Assembly (NCBI GenBank): GCA_016928195.1 | Contig: JAFGLF010000044.1 | Coordinates: 248,001 to 312,000, forward strand | DNA length: 64,000 nucleotides | Direction: 5' to 3' | DNA from: Elusimicrobiota bacterium | GTDB lineage: Bacteria; Elusimicrobiota; UBA8919 | Shown: one piece after another, positions 25,480-34,913 of the stretch | Layout: each line of letters starts with the position of its first letter | How positions within the stretch are numbered: position 1 is the stretch's first letter | Translations under genes and position numbers: made by a program | Notes under the pieces: generated by a model | Told to the model about the DNA's origin: nothing | The model's input: only the letters and a program-made list of their open reading frames with translations | The model's database searches: none

Positions 25480-26889
25480 ATGAGCGGAATTTTCGGAGTT
25501 GTTTCCAAAGGGGATTGTACCGAAACTTTGTTTTACGGAACGGATTACCATTCACATCTTGGTACAGAGTATGGCGGGATGGCAGTACTGGGAAAGGATT
25601 TCACACGCCAGATACACAATATTGGCCAGAGTCAGTTTAAATCAAAATTTTACGAAGATTACATAAAGATGAAGGGCAATAAAGGCATCGGCGTAATAAG
25701 TGCCGACGACGAACAACCTATATACCTGCGCTCGAAATTCGGACCTTTCTGTATAGTAACCAACGGTTTTATTGAAAATACCCAGTATCTAATGAATGAT
25801 CTGTTAAAAAAAGGAATATCCTTCAGCGAGGTAAGTAAAGATTCGGTCAACTCAACCGAACTCATTGCAAAACTAATCAATCAGGGCAGTAATCTTGTGG
25901 ATGGGATAGAAAAAATGTTTGACAAGATAGAAGGCTCCTGTTCACTTCTGATACTTAATAAAGACGGTGTCTATGCAGCCAGAGACAGATTCGGCTATGC
26001 ACCGCTTGTGGTCGGCAAACGCGAAGATGCATGGGCGGTAACCTCCGAAACCAGTGCTTTCCCGAATATTGACTTTGAAACGGTGAAATACATTAAACCC
26101 GGAGAAGTGGTTTTAATAACCGAAAAAGGCATGGCATCTAAAAAACACGGGGGCAAAACAAATCAGATCTGCGCCTTCCTCTGGATATATACCGGTTTTC
26201 CGGCTTCCAGTTACGAAGGCTTAAATGCGGAAGTGGTACGCGAAAAATGCGGTAAGTGTCTGGCAAAACACGATAAAGATATCAACGTCGATGTGGTTTC
26301 CGGGGTCCCTGATTCCGGAATAGGGCATGCCATAGGTTATGCCATTGAATCAGGTAAACCATACCGTCGTCCGCTTGTAAAATATACACCGGGATACGGT
26401 AGAAGCTATACCCCGCCCTCACAGGAAACACGGGACCTGGTTGCCAAATTAAAACTTATACCTAATAAAGAAATAATTAAAGGCAACAGAATCCTGGTAT
26501 GTGACGACTCCATAGTAAGAGGAACTCAGCTTAAAAACTTCACTGTAAAAAAATTATGGGATGCAGGGGCACGTGAAGTTCACGTAAGACCTGCCTGCCC
26601 GCCATTGATGTTTCCGTGCAGATTCAATATATCCACACGAAGCATACACGAACTTGCTGCCCGCAAAGCCATACACAGCCTGGAAGGGCGCGATATTGAA
26701 AATGTGGACAAATACATAGACCATAATTCTCCGGAATACAAGAAAATGGTGGAATGGATTACCAGAGACCTTGAAGTAACCACATTAAGATACCAGACAG
26801 TAAACGATATGGTAAAAGCGATAGGACTTCCCAAAGAAAAACTCTGCCTCTACTGCTGGACAGGTAAATGCCCCAAGTCGTGCCGATAG
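25480..26889 (+). CDS. Amidophosphoribosyltransferase-like protein lacking the catalytic Cys
   Basis: This 469-residue PurF homologue has the N-terminal Ntn glutaminase fold, but it starts MSGIFGVVSK where active enzymes have MCGI; the nucleophile position is Ser. The phosphoribosyltransferase half is intact: ILVCDDSIVRGTQLKN is the PRPP loop. Cysteines in CAFLW, RPACPPLMFPC and CLYCWTGKCPKSC resemble the Fe-S and C-terminal cysteines of Bacillus-type PurF. A divergent PurF-like subfamily without Cys1 exists in other bacteria. It may use ammonia or have another role. GGAGG precedes the ATG. Confidence 0.82.
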   Translation: MSGIFGVVSKGDCTETLFYGTDYHSHLGTEYGGMAVLGKDFTRQIHNIGQSQFKSKFYEDYIKMKGNKGIGVISADDEQPIYLRSKFGPFCIVTNGFIENTQYLMNDLLKKGISFSEVSKDSVNSTELIAKLINQGSNLVDGIEKMFDKIEGSCSLLILNKDGVYAARDRFGYAPLVVGKREDAWAVTSETSAFPNIDFETVKYIKPGEVVLITEKGMASKKHGGKTNQICAFLWIYTGFPASSYEGLNAEVVREKCGKCLAKHDKDINVDVVSGVPDSGIGHAIGYAIESGKPYRRPLVKYTPGYGRSYTPPSQETRDLVAKLKLIPNKEIIKGNRILVCDDSIVRGTQLKNFTVKKLWDAGAREVHVRPACPPLMFPCRFNISTRSIHELAARKAIHSLEGRDIENVDKYIDHNSPEYKKMVEWITRDLEVTTLRYQTVNDMVKAIGLPKEKLCLYCWTGKCPKSCR

Positions 26890-26931
26890 CTACAAAAAAA
26901 TCTGGACTGTCCCCGAATTTGTGGAAAAAAT

Positions 26932-27444
26932 ATGAAAGAAGCAAGATATGAAAACTATCCTTTGCGGATAATAATGCTGTCTAACTTTGTTTCTACTGCA
27001 ACTTATGCTATTGGAGCATTTATTATATACCAGATAGGTATAATCTGGTTTGTTTTATATTTAATCTATATAATGTTTTTGGAAATAAGGCTTCTAACCA
27101 AAAGCTGTGTTTACTGTTATTATCATAATAAAAGCTGTGCTTTCGGCAGGGGTAAATTATGCAGTATACTTTTTAAGAGAAAAACTAACCGGAAATTCAA
27201 TGAGCTAAAACTAACATGGAAAGATATTATACCTGATTTTATGATTTCAATAATACCTCTTATATTAGGTATTATTTTACTTATAAAGAATTTTACCTGG
27301 CTTATATTATCATTGATTATATTGTTATTTATCCTTATGTCTGCAGGTAATGCCCTTATTAGGAATAGTTTTGCCTGCAGGCACTGCAAACAACTGGAAG
27401 AAGGCTGTCCTGCCGCTCAATTATTCAATAAACCTAAAAAATAA
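26932..27444 (+). CDS. Cys-rich integral membrane protein of unknown function
   Basis: The family is not recognised. The 170-residue protein has two hydrophobic pairs (about residues 15-52 and 100-140). After the first pair is SCVYCYYHNKSCAFGRGKLC; after the second is FACRHCKQLEEGCPAA. The two clusters hold eight cysteines on probably the same side of the membrane, suggesting metal or Fe-S binding. It lies between the purF-like gene and typA, with no strong operon signal. Confidence 0.65.
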   Translation: MKEARYENYPLRIIMLSNFVSTATYAIGAFIIYQIGIIWFVLYLIYIMFLEIRLLTKSCVYCYYHNKSCAFGRGKLCSILFKRKTNRKFNELKLTWKDIIPDFMISIIPLILGIILLIKNFTWLILSLIILLFILMSAGNALIRNSFACRHCKQLEEGCPAAQLFNKPKK

Positions 27445-27521
27445 TTATTTCCCTCGATGTGTTATTGGGGCAGGCATGCTCTTCCGTAGCCTCGTGCAAA
27501 GGAGGGCGTCCACTTTGTTTT

Positions 27522-29357
27522 ATGAAAAAAGTTAAAAGAAATGATAAAGTGCGGAATATAGCTATAATAGCTCATGTTGACCACGGTAAAACAACGCTTG
27601 TTGATTATATGCTCAGGCAGAGCGGGACATTCAGGGCAAACCAGAATGTTGCCGAGCGGGTGATGGATGACATGGACCTTGAAAAGGAACGCGGGGTTAC
27701 CATATCTGCAAAAAACTGCTCCATATGGTGGAAGGGTGTAAGGATAAATATTCTTGACACTCCCGGTCATGCGGATTTCGGCGGCGAGGTGGAACGTGCG
27801 CTTAAAATGGTGGACGGGGCCATACTGCTTGTGGATGCAGCCGAGGGCACCCTGCCTCAGACGAGATTTGTTTTGCAGAAAGCCCTGGAAGCGGAACTTA
27901 AAATAATTGTAATGATAAATAAGATTGACCGGAAGGACGCCAGACCGAAAGAAGTGCTGGATAATGTATATGAACTGTTTTTGGATTTAGATGCAAAGGA
28001 ACATCACATAGAATTTCCTATAATTTATTCCGTCGGCAGAAACGGAATATCCCAGAAATCGCTTAATGAAAAAGGGAAGGATTTAAGTATATTGTTTGAC
28101 ACTATAATATCGGAAATACCGAGCCCTTCTTATAATGAGGACGAGCCGTTTCAGATGCTGGTGTGTGACCTTGATTATTCGGATTATATCGGCCGCCTGG
28201 CCGTCGGGAGAGTGTTTAACGGAAAAGTACTTAAGGACGATAATCTTATCTGCATAAAAGAAAACGGAAAACATGTCCCGCTGAAAATAACAAAACTTCA
28301 GTTTTATGAAGGGATTGACATAAAAGAAACTTCCTCTGCCTGTGCCGGGGATATTGTTATACTTGCAGGTATAGAAGATGTGTCAATCGGCGACACTATA
28401 TGTAATAAGGAAACACCAAAGGCACTCAGCCGTATAGAAGTAGATGAACCTACGATTTCTATGATATTTACCATAAACTCCTCTCCGCTTTCAGGAACAG
28501 AAGGCAGTATTGTACAGTCAAGAAAAATATTAGAGCGGTTAAAAAAAGAGACACTGCAGAATGTTGCAATTCGGTTAGAGGAAATTCCAGGTTCCGATAA
28601 ATATATTGTTAAAGGAAGAGGCGAGTTCCAGATGGAAATACTTATCGAAATGATGAGGAGGGAAGACTTTGAACTCAGCGTAGGCAGGCCTCAGGTTATA
28701 TTCAAGAAGAAAAACGGTAAAATATTAGAACCTATAGAACACCTGTTTATTGATTGTAATGATTCTGATATAGGTATTATCACCGAGAAACTTTCAAACA
28801 GGAAGGGCAGGATGATTAATATAATAAACCACGGTACGGGAAGAGTCCGGTTGGAGTTTACCGTGCCGTCACGTTCGTTAATCGGGTACAGAAGCGAATT
28901 TCTTACCGATACGAAGGGAACCGGGATAATAAGTTCATACCTTCAGGGATACGAAGAATTCAGGGGAGATTTTACGTTAAGAAAAACCGGTTCGCTGGTC
29001 TCAGACAGATTCGGTAAAGCCGTACCATACGCGATTTTTCGTCTTGAGTCCAGGGGGACACTCTTCATTTCTCCAAATGACCCGGTCTATGAAGGAATGA
29101 TAGTAGGCGAGAATAACCGTGAAACTGACTTAAATGTAAACCCGTGCAGGGAAAAGAAACTTTCAAACATGAGGGCTGCAGCAAAAGATGATAATATACT
29201 TCTTACTAATGTTCAGCCGATGACACTTGAGAAAGCAATAACATTTATAAAAGATGACGAACTTATAGAAATAACCCCGAAATCCATCCGTCTTAGAAAA
29301 ACGGCACTTCCGGCAAACCAGAGGAAAAGCCACAGCCCGAAACTAGAAATACAATAG
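27522..29357 (+). CDS. typA: Ribosome-associated GTPase BipA/TypA
   Basis: The 611-residue translation GTPase has the P-loop IAHVDHGKTTLVDYML, MDDMDLEKERGVTI, NILDTPGHADFGGE, and NKIDRKDARP, all EF-G/BipA type. The C-terminal BipA domain has SRSLIGYRSEFLTDTKG and GTLFISPNDPVYEGMIVGE. It assists ribosome assembly and stress adaptation. The ATG at 27522 is preferred over upstream in-frame starts, as homology begins there; AAAGGAGG lies about 16 bases upstream. The last codons (KLEIQ, stop) belong to a family D repeat word. Confidence 0.94.
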   Translation: MKKVKRNDKVRNIAIIAHVDHGKTTLVDYMLRQSGTFRANQNVAERVMDDMDLEKERGVTISAKNCSIWWKGVRINILDTPGHADFGGEVERALKMVDGAILLVDAAEGTLPQTRFVLQKALEAELKIIVMINKIDRKDARPKEVLDNVYELFLDLDAKEHHIEFPIIYSVGRNGISQKSLNEKGKDLSILFDTIISEIPSPSYNEDEPFQMLVCDLDYSDYIGRLAVGRVFNGKVLKDDNLICIKENGKHVPLKITKLQFYEGIDIKETSSACAGDIVILAGIEDVSIGDTICNKETPKALSRIEVDEPTISMIFTINSSPLSGTEGSIVQSRKILERLKKETLQNVAIRLEEIPGSDKYIVKGRGEFQMEILIEMMRREDFELSVGRPQVIFKKKNGKILEPIEHLFIDCNDSDIGIITEKLSNRKGRMINIINHGTGRVRLEFTVPSRSLIGYRSEFLTDTKGTGIISSYLQGYEEFRGDFTLRKTGSLVSDRFGKAVPYAIFRLESRGTLFISPNDPVYEGMIVGENNRETDLNVNPCREKKLSNMRAAAKDDNILLTNVQPMTLEKAITFIKDDELIEITPKSIRLRKTALPANQRKSHSPKLEIQ

Positions 29358-29468
29358 AAATACGGTTGAAATACATTGAAATACGATGGAAATATCTGCC
29401 GTGGCGGATTTGATTCGCGACAATTCGCGTTAGATTAGCGATAATTCGCGTCAGTTCGCGAAGCGAGT
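29343..29468. repeat. Family D words then family B right arm
   Basis: CTAGAAATACAATAG supplies the typA stop, followed by GAAATAC words. After TGCCGTGGCGGATT comes a family B right arm (GATTCGCGACAATTCGCG, TTAGATTAGCGATAATTCGCG). It separates two convergent genes and ends at the helicase stop codon. Confidence 0.6.
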
Positions 29469-29469
29469 G

Positions 29470-30693
29470 TTAACGGAATCTTCTGCGTCTGGGATGGTAG
29501 TATGATCTGCCGGGGTGATTCCGGTGTCTTTTTGGCAGTGAAGGTTTATAGGAATGCATGAAAGTTTCTGTCGGGATTTTATCATGTTTTGCCAGCGGAA
29601 TGGTTTTCCGGATAATTTTTTCTATATTACGGACATCGCCGCCCTGGTCGGGAGAAGCGATTGAAATTGCATGGCCCATTTCTTTGGCACGGCCGGTGCG
29701 TCCGATACGGTGCACATAATTTCCCGGGTCATCGGGAAGGTCGTAGTTAATAACCAGTTCAATATTTTTTACATCAATACCCCGCGATGCAATATCGGTA
29801 GCAACCAGGACCCGGTATTTTCCTGACTTAAATCCGTTCAAAGCCTCTTTACGCTGTCCGAATGAACGGTCAGAGTGGATCTCTGCCGCGCTATGGCCGC
29901 CGGCTCTTATCATATGTACAACTCTTGAAGCTCTCCGTTTTGTTCTTGTAAACAAAAGAACTGACCCTGTATATTTCTTAAGAATTTCATCCAGTAGTTT
30001 AGCTTTATAATCATTATGGACAACAAATATTTCCTGTGATATACCTTCTGCCGCCGTTCCTGTCGGGGCTATCTCTGTACGTACAGGTAATTTCATATGT
30101 GCTGAAGCCATCTTTATTATTTCGCCGGGTATGGTTGCGGAAAAAAGCATTGTCTGGCGGTCTTTTGGTATCAGCCGGATAATTTTTTCTATCTGCGGGG
30201 CAAATCCCATATCAAGCATACGGTCTGCCTCGTCAAGAACAAGTACATTGACTTCATTAAGGCGTACCTTATGCTGCCCTGCCAGGTCATTTAAACGGCC
30301 GGGCGTTGCCACGATTATACGGGGATTCTTTCTTAAAGCATTTATCTGCGGCCTTGCAGATTCACCGCCTATTAAAACTGCTGTTGCAAGAGAAAATGCG
30401 GGTGTGAATTTTATAAGAGCATCGTTTACCTGAATAGCTAGTTCACGGGTAGGTACAAGTATCAGCCCGCGTCCTTTCCTCTGGGCAAGACGCTGAATTA
30501 ACGGTATGCCGAATGCAATTGTTTTTCCGGTGCCGGTCTGGGCAATGCCTATTATATCTTTGCCTTCGATAGCTATTGGTATCGACTTATGTTGTATCGG
30601 TGTGGGCGACTTAAAACCCATTCTATTCAGTATCTGCAATATACCCGGCGCGATACCAAGTCCATAAAAACTTTCATGCGGATTAGTGTTCAT
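29470..30693 (-). CDS. DEAD-box RNA helicase (RhlE type)
   Basis: This is the only clear minus-strand gene. The 407-residue protein starts MNTNPHESFYGLGIAPGILQ. It has the Q motif PTPIQHKSIPIA, Walker A AQTGTGKT, PTRELA, VLDEADRMLDMGF, SATIP, and the C-terminal RIGRTGRA. A basic tail RRHRNHPGRSYYHPRRRRFR resembles RNA-binding tails of RhlE proteins. It probably unwinds structured RNA in ribosome assembly or decay. The -10 box TATAAT is six bases before the ATG, so translation may be leaderless. Confidence 0.93.
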   Translation of the reverse strand: MNTNPHESFYGLGIAPGILQILNRMGFKSPTPIQHKSIPIAIEGKDIIGIAQTGTGKTIAFGIPLIQRLAQRKGRGLILVPTRELAIQVNDALIKFTPAFSLATAVLIGGESARPQINALRKNPRIIVATPGRLNDLAGQHKVRLNEVNVLVLDEADRMLDMGFAPQIEKIIRLIPKDRQTMLFSATIPGEIIKMASAHMKLPVRTEIAPTGTAAEGISQEIFVVHNDYKAKLLDEILKKYTGSVLLFTRTKRRASRVVHMIRAGGHSAAEIHSDRSFGQRKEALNGFKSGKYRVLVATDIASRGIDVKNIELVINYDLPDDPGNYVHRIGRTGRAKEMGHAISIASPDQGGDVRNIEKIIRKTIPLAKHDKIPTETFMHSYKPSLPKRHRNHPGRSYYHPRRRRFR

Positions 30694-30796
30694 AATTATA
30701 TTATACTGTTATTCCAGTATAAGTAAAGCGAAATCTTTATTTCTATTCTGATTTTATTTTCTTTATTTTTCCTGCCTAAAATAGTATAATCTCTGT
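30694..30796. promoter_or_regulatory. Divergent promoter region between the helicase and GIY-YIG genes
   Basis: On the minus strand, TTTACT-16-TATAAT lies six bases from the helicase ATG. On the plus strand, TATAAT at 30785-30790 is six bases from the GIY-YIG ATG, with a poor -35. Both suggest leaderless or near-leaderless messages. Confidence 0.55.
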
Positions 30797-31129
30797 ATGA
30801 AGTTTTACCTCAGAACCTACGGGTGTTTCAAAACCTCTAATGTAAAAAAGAAGATTAAACGTAAAAATAGATTTTTTGTCTATATAGTTCAATGTAGAGA
30901 TGGAACATATTATACAGGATACACGAATAATTTAAACAATAGGATTAATTTGCATAACAAAGGATTTGGGGCAAAATATTTAAGGGGAAAAGGACCAGTT
31001 AGATTGGTGTATGTGAAAGAGTATAGGTATTATAAAAATGCAATGACCATGGAAAGATATATTAAAAAGATGTCAAGGAAGCAAAAGGAAAAACTGATTA
31101 AAAATTATTCCCATAGTTTTACTCTATAG
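30797..31129 (+). CDS. Small GIY-YIG nuclease (UPF0213/YhbQ-like)
   Basis: The 110-residue protein carries a full GIY-YIG domain from residue 26: FVYIVQCRDGTYYTGYTNNL, NRINLHNKGFGAKYLRG, and KEYRYYKNAMTMERYIKKMS. Its first 10 residues, MKFYLRTYGC, resemble the conserved start of MiaB (FYVKTYGCQMN), and miaB begins right afterwards. The ORF thus seems to have captured a duplicated miaB 5' end. Single-domain GIY-YIG proteins are DNA endonucleases of unclear role. Confidence 0.85.
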   Translation: MKFYLRTYGCFKTSNVKKKIKRKNRFFVYIVQCRDGTYYTGYTNNLNNRINLHNKGFGAKYLRGKGPVRLVYVKEYRYYKNAMTMERYIKKMSRKQKEKLIKNYSHSFTL

Positions 31130-31158
31130 AGTTGGTTCTCAGTAGTTAAAGAAAAAAT

Positions 31159-32331
31159 ATGAAAAAACCAAATCTAGATGTTCCCATAGATTTGCAAAGC
31201 AAATCTGACTCTGGGAACACCCATAGCCAGGTTTTGACATTCTATGTCAAAACCTATGGGTGTCAGATGAATATAGCTGATTCGGATTTTATTTCGGCAT
31301 ATCTCGGGTCCGCAGGACATAAACCAACCTCAAACCCCGAAAAAGCGGATATTATTCTTCTAAACACCTGCACAGTCAGACAGCATGCGGAAGAAAGGGC
31401 ATTGTCACACGTAGGACGATTGAAGAAACTCAAAATCAAGAATCCGGAATTAAAAATTATCGTGGTGGGCTGTGTGGCTTCCCGGCTGAAAGACAAACTA
31501 AAAAAAAGATTTAAGTATATTGATACTGTCATACCAGCTTACGATATAAAAAAAATACCTAAAATTCTTTCCAATTCCTGCGGTCCCCGGAAACTAAATG
31601 ACTATAATCTAAAATCAAGATTTGTTACTATTTCCCGGGGATGCTCAAATTATTGTTCGTATTGTATAGTTCCTTATGTACGTGGCGAGGAAATAGGCAG
31701 GCCGGAAAAAGAAATACTTAGTGAAGTCGAATTATGTATTTCAAACGGGTTTACCGAAATAACCCTACTGGGGCAGAATGTCAATAGTTACAAATTTAAA
31801 AATATCGATTTTTCCGATTTACTTAAAAAAATAAATATGTATAATAACATCAAAAGGATAAATTTCCTGACCAGCCACCCAAAAGATTTGTCGGATAGGA
31901 TAATAACTACCATAAGGGATTGTGAAAAGATTTCAAGAGAGATTCACCTGCCTGTTCAATCCGGCTCGGACAGAATTCTTAAACTTATGAACAGGCATTA
32001 CACAAAAGAGAAATACCTGAATCTTATAAAAAAGATGCAATCTGAAATTCCCGGGGTTTCATTTTCAACTGATATCATTGTAGGATTTCCATCTGAAACC
32101 GAAAAGGATTTTAACGAAACTCTTGGCCTTGTTAAAAAGGTCCGTTTCTCCAAAGCATTTACATTCAAGTATTCACCAAGAGAAAATACCAAAGCATATA
32201 AACTGACAGATGACGTACCGCTGAATATAAAAGAACAACGTCTTGCAAAACTAAACACCTTGCTCAAGAACTCAAAAACTCAAGAACTCAAGAACCCGCC
32301 ACTGAAGCTTCGGCGGGCAGGCTGTATCTAA
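31159..32331 (+). CDS. miaB: tRNA-2-methylthio-N6-dimethylallyladenosine synthase, C-terminally shortened
   Basis: The 390-residue radical-SAM methylthiotransferase has the N-terminal cluster motif TYGCQMN from residue 31, LNTCTVRQHAEERA, and the SAM cluster SRGCSNYCSYCIVPYVRGEE. Two things are odd. The first ~28 residues are encoded by two hairpins (31180-31218 and 31217-31263), the second partly an inverted copy of miaB's own codons. The C-terminal TRAM domain is missing: after KLNTLLKNS the frame runs into AACTCAAGAACTCAAG-type words and a CCCGCC...GGCGGG palindrome, ending at 390 where about 440 is usual. It modifies A37 of some tRNAs; miaA is nearby. Confidence 0.88.
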   Translation: MKKPNLDVPIDLQSKSDSGNTHSQVLTFYVKTYGCQMNIADSDFISAYLGSAGHKPTSNPEKADIILLNTCTVRQHAEERALSHVGRLKKLKIKNPELKIIVVGCVASRLKDKLKKRFKYIDTVIPAYDIKKIPKILSNSCGPRKLNDYNLKSRFVTISRGCSNYCSYCIVPYVRGEEIGRPEKEILSEVELCISNGFTEITLLGQNVNSYKFKNIDFSDLLKKINMYNNIKRINFLTSHPKDLSDRIITTIRDCEKISREIHLPVQSGSDRILKLMNRHYTKEKYLNLIKKMQSEIPGVSFSTDIIVGFPSETEKDFNETLGLVKKVRFSKAFTFKYSPRENTKAYKLTDDVPLNIKEQRLAKLNTLLKNSKTQELKNPPLKLRRAGCI

Positions 32332-32333
32332 TT

Positions 32334-34913
32334 ATGTCCAATCTAACACCGTTAATGGCACAATATCAACAGATAAAAAACAACCATAAGGATTCCATCC
32401 TTTTCTTCCGGCTTGGCGATTTTTATGAAATGTTCTATGATGATGCAAAAATCGCATCCAGGGTATTGAGGCTTACGCTTACCGCAAGACAAAAGGTTCC
32501 CATGTGCGGAGTTCCGCACCACTCTACTAAATTTTACATAGCCCGCCTTATAAAAGAAGGTTACAGCGTCGCAATTTGTGAACAGATGGAAGATCCGTCA
32601 AAAGTGAAAGGAATTGTCAAACGGGAGGTTACCAGGGTAATCACATCAGGAACGGTCCTGGAGGACAATCTTCTTGAAGCAAAAACAAACAACTTCCTGT
32701 GTGCGATATATCCTTATACTGAAAATAATTTTGCAGTCAGTTTTGCGGATGTTTCAACAGGTGACTTTTTCTATCAGATAATTACGGATGACCCCAGCTT
32801 CAGGAAATTGAAACTTCAGCTTGCAAGATTTACGCCTTCCGAAATACTTCTTCCGAAATCGGAAAAAGAAAATGCCCGCCTTAATAAATCGATAAAAACC
32901 GGAAAAAATATCTTGAATTTCCTGGACAATATAAACTTTTCGCCTGATATTGCCGAAAAAAAACTGTTAAAACCCGGAATCGAACATCTTGACTCTGAAC
33001 ATGCCGTATCATCATGTTCGGCAATAGTTTCTTATATAGAAAAAAGCCAGCCAGACCTTTTGAATAATATTAAAAATATCAAAAAGATATCATACGGCGA
33101 TTTTATGCTGCTGGATGACCTGGCAATAAAAAATCTCGAACTTGTCGAGGGGCTTGCTTCAGCAAACCGCAGCGGTTCGCTTTTCGAGGTAATGGATAAA
33201 ACCATCACATCAATGGGCGCACGGCTTTTAAGAAAATCAATTCTGGAACCGCTTTTGGATATAAAAATTATTGACGAAAGGCAGGATGCCGTAGAATTTT
33301 TTCTGGATAATGGCCTTTTGCGTATGCAGATACAGCAAATTTTAAAAAACTGCCAGGATATAGAACGTCTCCTTTCAAAAATCTCGGCACAAACGGCAAA
33401 CGGCAGGGACCTTGTAGCACTGAAAAAAAGCCTGACCACCATTCCGCAGATAAGAAACAAAATATCAGATATATTAAAATCCTCGGGATTTCTTGGTAAA
33501 TCGGAAGTTATACAGAAATGCTTTTCAGATTTAAAGGACCTTAAAAATGTAGTTGAATTAATCGAAAAATCTATTGTCGATGAACCTCCTGCAACAATTA
33601 AGGAGGGCGGTCTTATAAAAGAAAAATTTAACCCTGACCTTGACGAGCTTAAATATACTTCCAGAAATGCAAAAGACTGGATTGCTAAGTTTGAAGCAGA
33701 GGAAAAACAAAAAACCCGGATACAATCCTTGAAAGTCAAATACAATTCGGTATTCGGATACTTTATTGAAGTAACAAAACCCAATCTTGACAAAGTACCG
33801 CCGGATTACATACGTAAACAGACAATTGCAACAGGGGAGCGCTTTATTACGGAAGCGCTTAAACAAAAGGAATCGCTGATTCTGGGTGCACAGGAAAAGA
33901 TATCGGCACTGGAATATGAAATCTTTTTAAAAATAAGACAGCAGATAATGGAAAATGCGCAGGCAATACAAGTCAACGCAAAAGCGATTGCAGGTATCGA
34001 TATGTTTTCGGCACTGGCTGAACTTGCCGTGGAAAATAACTATATAAGACCAAAAGTAAACTCAAGTAACTCAATCAACATTTCAGAAGGCAGACATCCT
34101 GTTATAGAAAAGATGCTGGGCAGACAGTTTGTACCGAATGACCTTATACTGGGCGATGAAAAAAGAATTGCCATAATCACAGGACCGAACATGGCAGGAA
34201 AATCCACATACCTAAGACAGACAGCACTAATAATAGTAATGGCACAGATGGGGAGTTTTGTACCGGCAAAAAAGGCAGAAACCGGAATAGTGGATTCAAT
34301 TTTTACAAGAATAGGTGCATCCGACCGCATAACCTCCGGAGAATCAACCTTTATGGTTGAGATGAAGGAGGTTGCGAATATTTTATGCAATGCAACCCCC
34401 AAAAGTTTTATTCTGCTGGACGAGGTGGGCAGGGGGACATCCACATTTGACGGCATATCCATAGCATGGGCAGCAATAGAACATCTTAAACCATGCACTG
34501 CTAAAGTACTTTTTGCAACACATTATTTTGAACTGACAGAACTTTCCAATATACATAATGAAATCATTAATCTAAATGTTTCTGTAAAAGAATGGAAAGG
34601 GGATGTATTATTTTTACACAAAATTATCGAAGGTTCTGCTGACAGATCCTACGGGATTCATGTCGCCAAACTTGCAGGACTTCCAAAAAAGGTTATACAT
34701 AGAGCGAACGAACTGCTTGCTTTTTTTGAAAAAAATTATAAAAATGAATATGCCAAACAGCCCGAACTGTTTAGTTATTCCGACATTAAAACCGATAATA
34801 CGGATGAAAAATCTCCGATTTTAGACGAAATAGAAAAAATTAACCCGGATGATTTATCTCCGAAAGATGCATTAAAAAAAATCTACGAGTGGAAAAAAAA
34901 TAAAGACAGGTGA
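32334..34913 (+). CDS. mutS: DNA mismatch repair protein MutS
   Basis: The 859-residue MutS is of normal length. The mismatch-contact motif GDFYEMFYDDA is near residue 27; Walker A GPNMAGKSTYLRQ near 616; LLDEVGRGTSTFDG as Walker B and signature; and THYFELTEL follows. The C-terminal region ends in a basic KKIYEWKKNKDR. The start is two bases after the miaB stop, so the genes are probably co-transcribed. MutL follows after a PilZ gene. Confidence 0.97.
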   Translation: MSNLTPLMAQYQQIKNNHKDSILFFRLGDFYEMFYDDAKIASRVLRLTLTARQKVPMCGVPHHSTKFYIARLIKEGYSVAICEQMEDPSKVKGIVKREVTRVITSGTVLEDNLLEAKTNNFLCAIYPYTENNFAVSFADVSTGDFFYQIITDDPSFRKLKLQLARFTPSEILLPKSEKENARLNKSIKTGKNILNFLDNINFSPDIAEKKLLKPGIEHLDSEHAVSSCSAIVSYIEKSQPDLLNNIKNIKKISYGDFMLLDDLAIKNLELVEGLASANRSGSLFEVMDKTITSMGARLLRKSILEPLLDIKIIDERQDAVEFFLDNGLLRMQIQQILKNCQDIERLLSKISAQTANGRDLVALKKSLTTIPQIRNKISDILKSSGFLGKSEVIQKCFSDLKDLKNVVELIEKSIVDEPPATIKEGGLIKEKFNPDLDELKYTSRNAKDWIAKFEAEEKQKTRIQSLKVKYNSVFGYFIEVTKPNLDKVPPDYIRKQTIATGERFITEALKQKESLILGAQEKISALEYEIFLKIRQQIMENAQAIQVNAKAIAGIDMFSALAELAVENNYIRPKVNSSNSINISEGRHPVIEKMLGRQFVPNDLILGDEKRIAIITGPNMAGKSTYLRQTALIIVMAQMGSFVPAKKAETGIVDSIFTRIGASDRITSGESTFMVEMKEVANILCNATPKSFILLDEVGRGTSTFDGISIAWAAIEHLKPCTAKVLFATHYFELTELSNIHNEIINLNVSVKEWKGDVLFLHKIIEGSADRSYGIHVAKLAGLPKKVIHRANELLAFFEKNYKNEYAKQPELFSYSDIKTDNTDEKSPILDEIEKINPDDLSPKDALKKIYEWKKNKDR

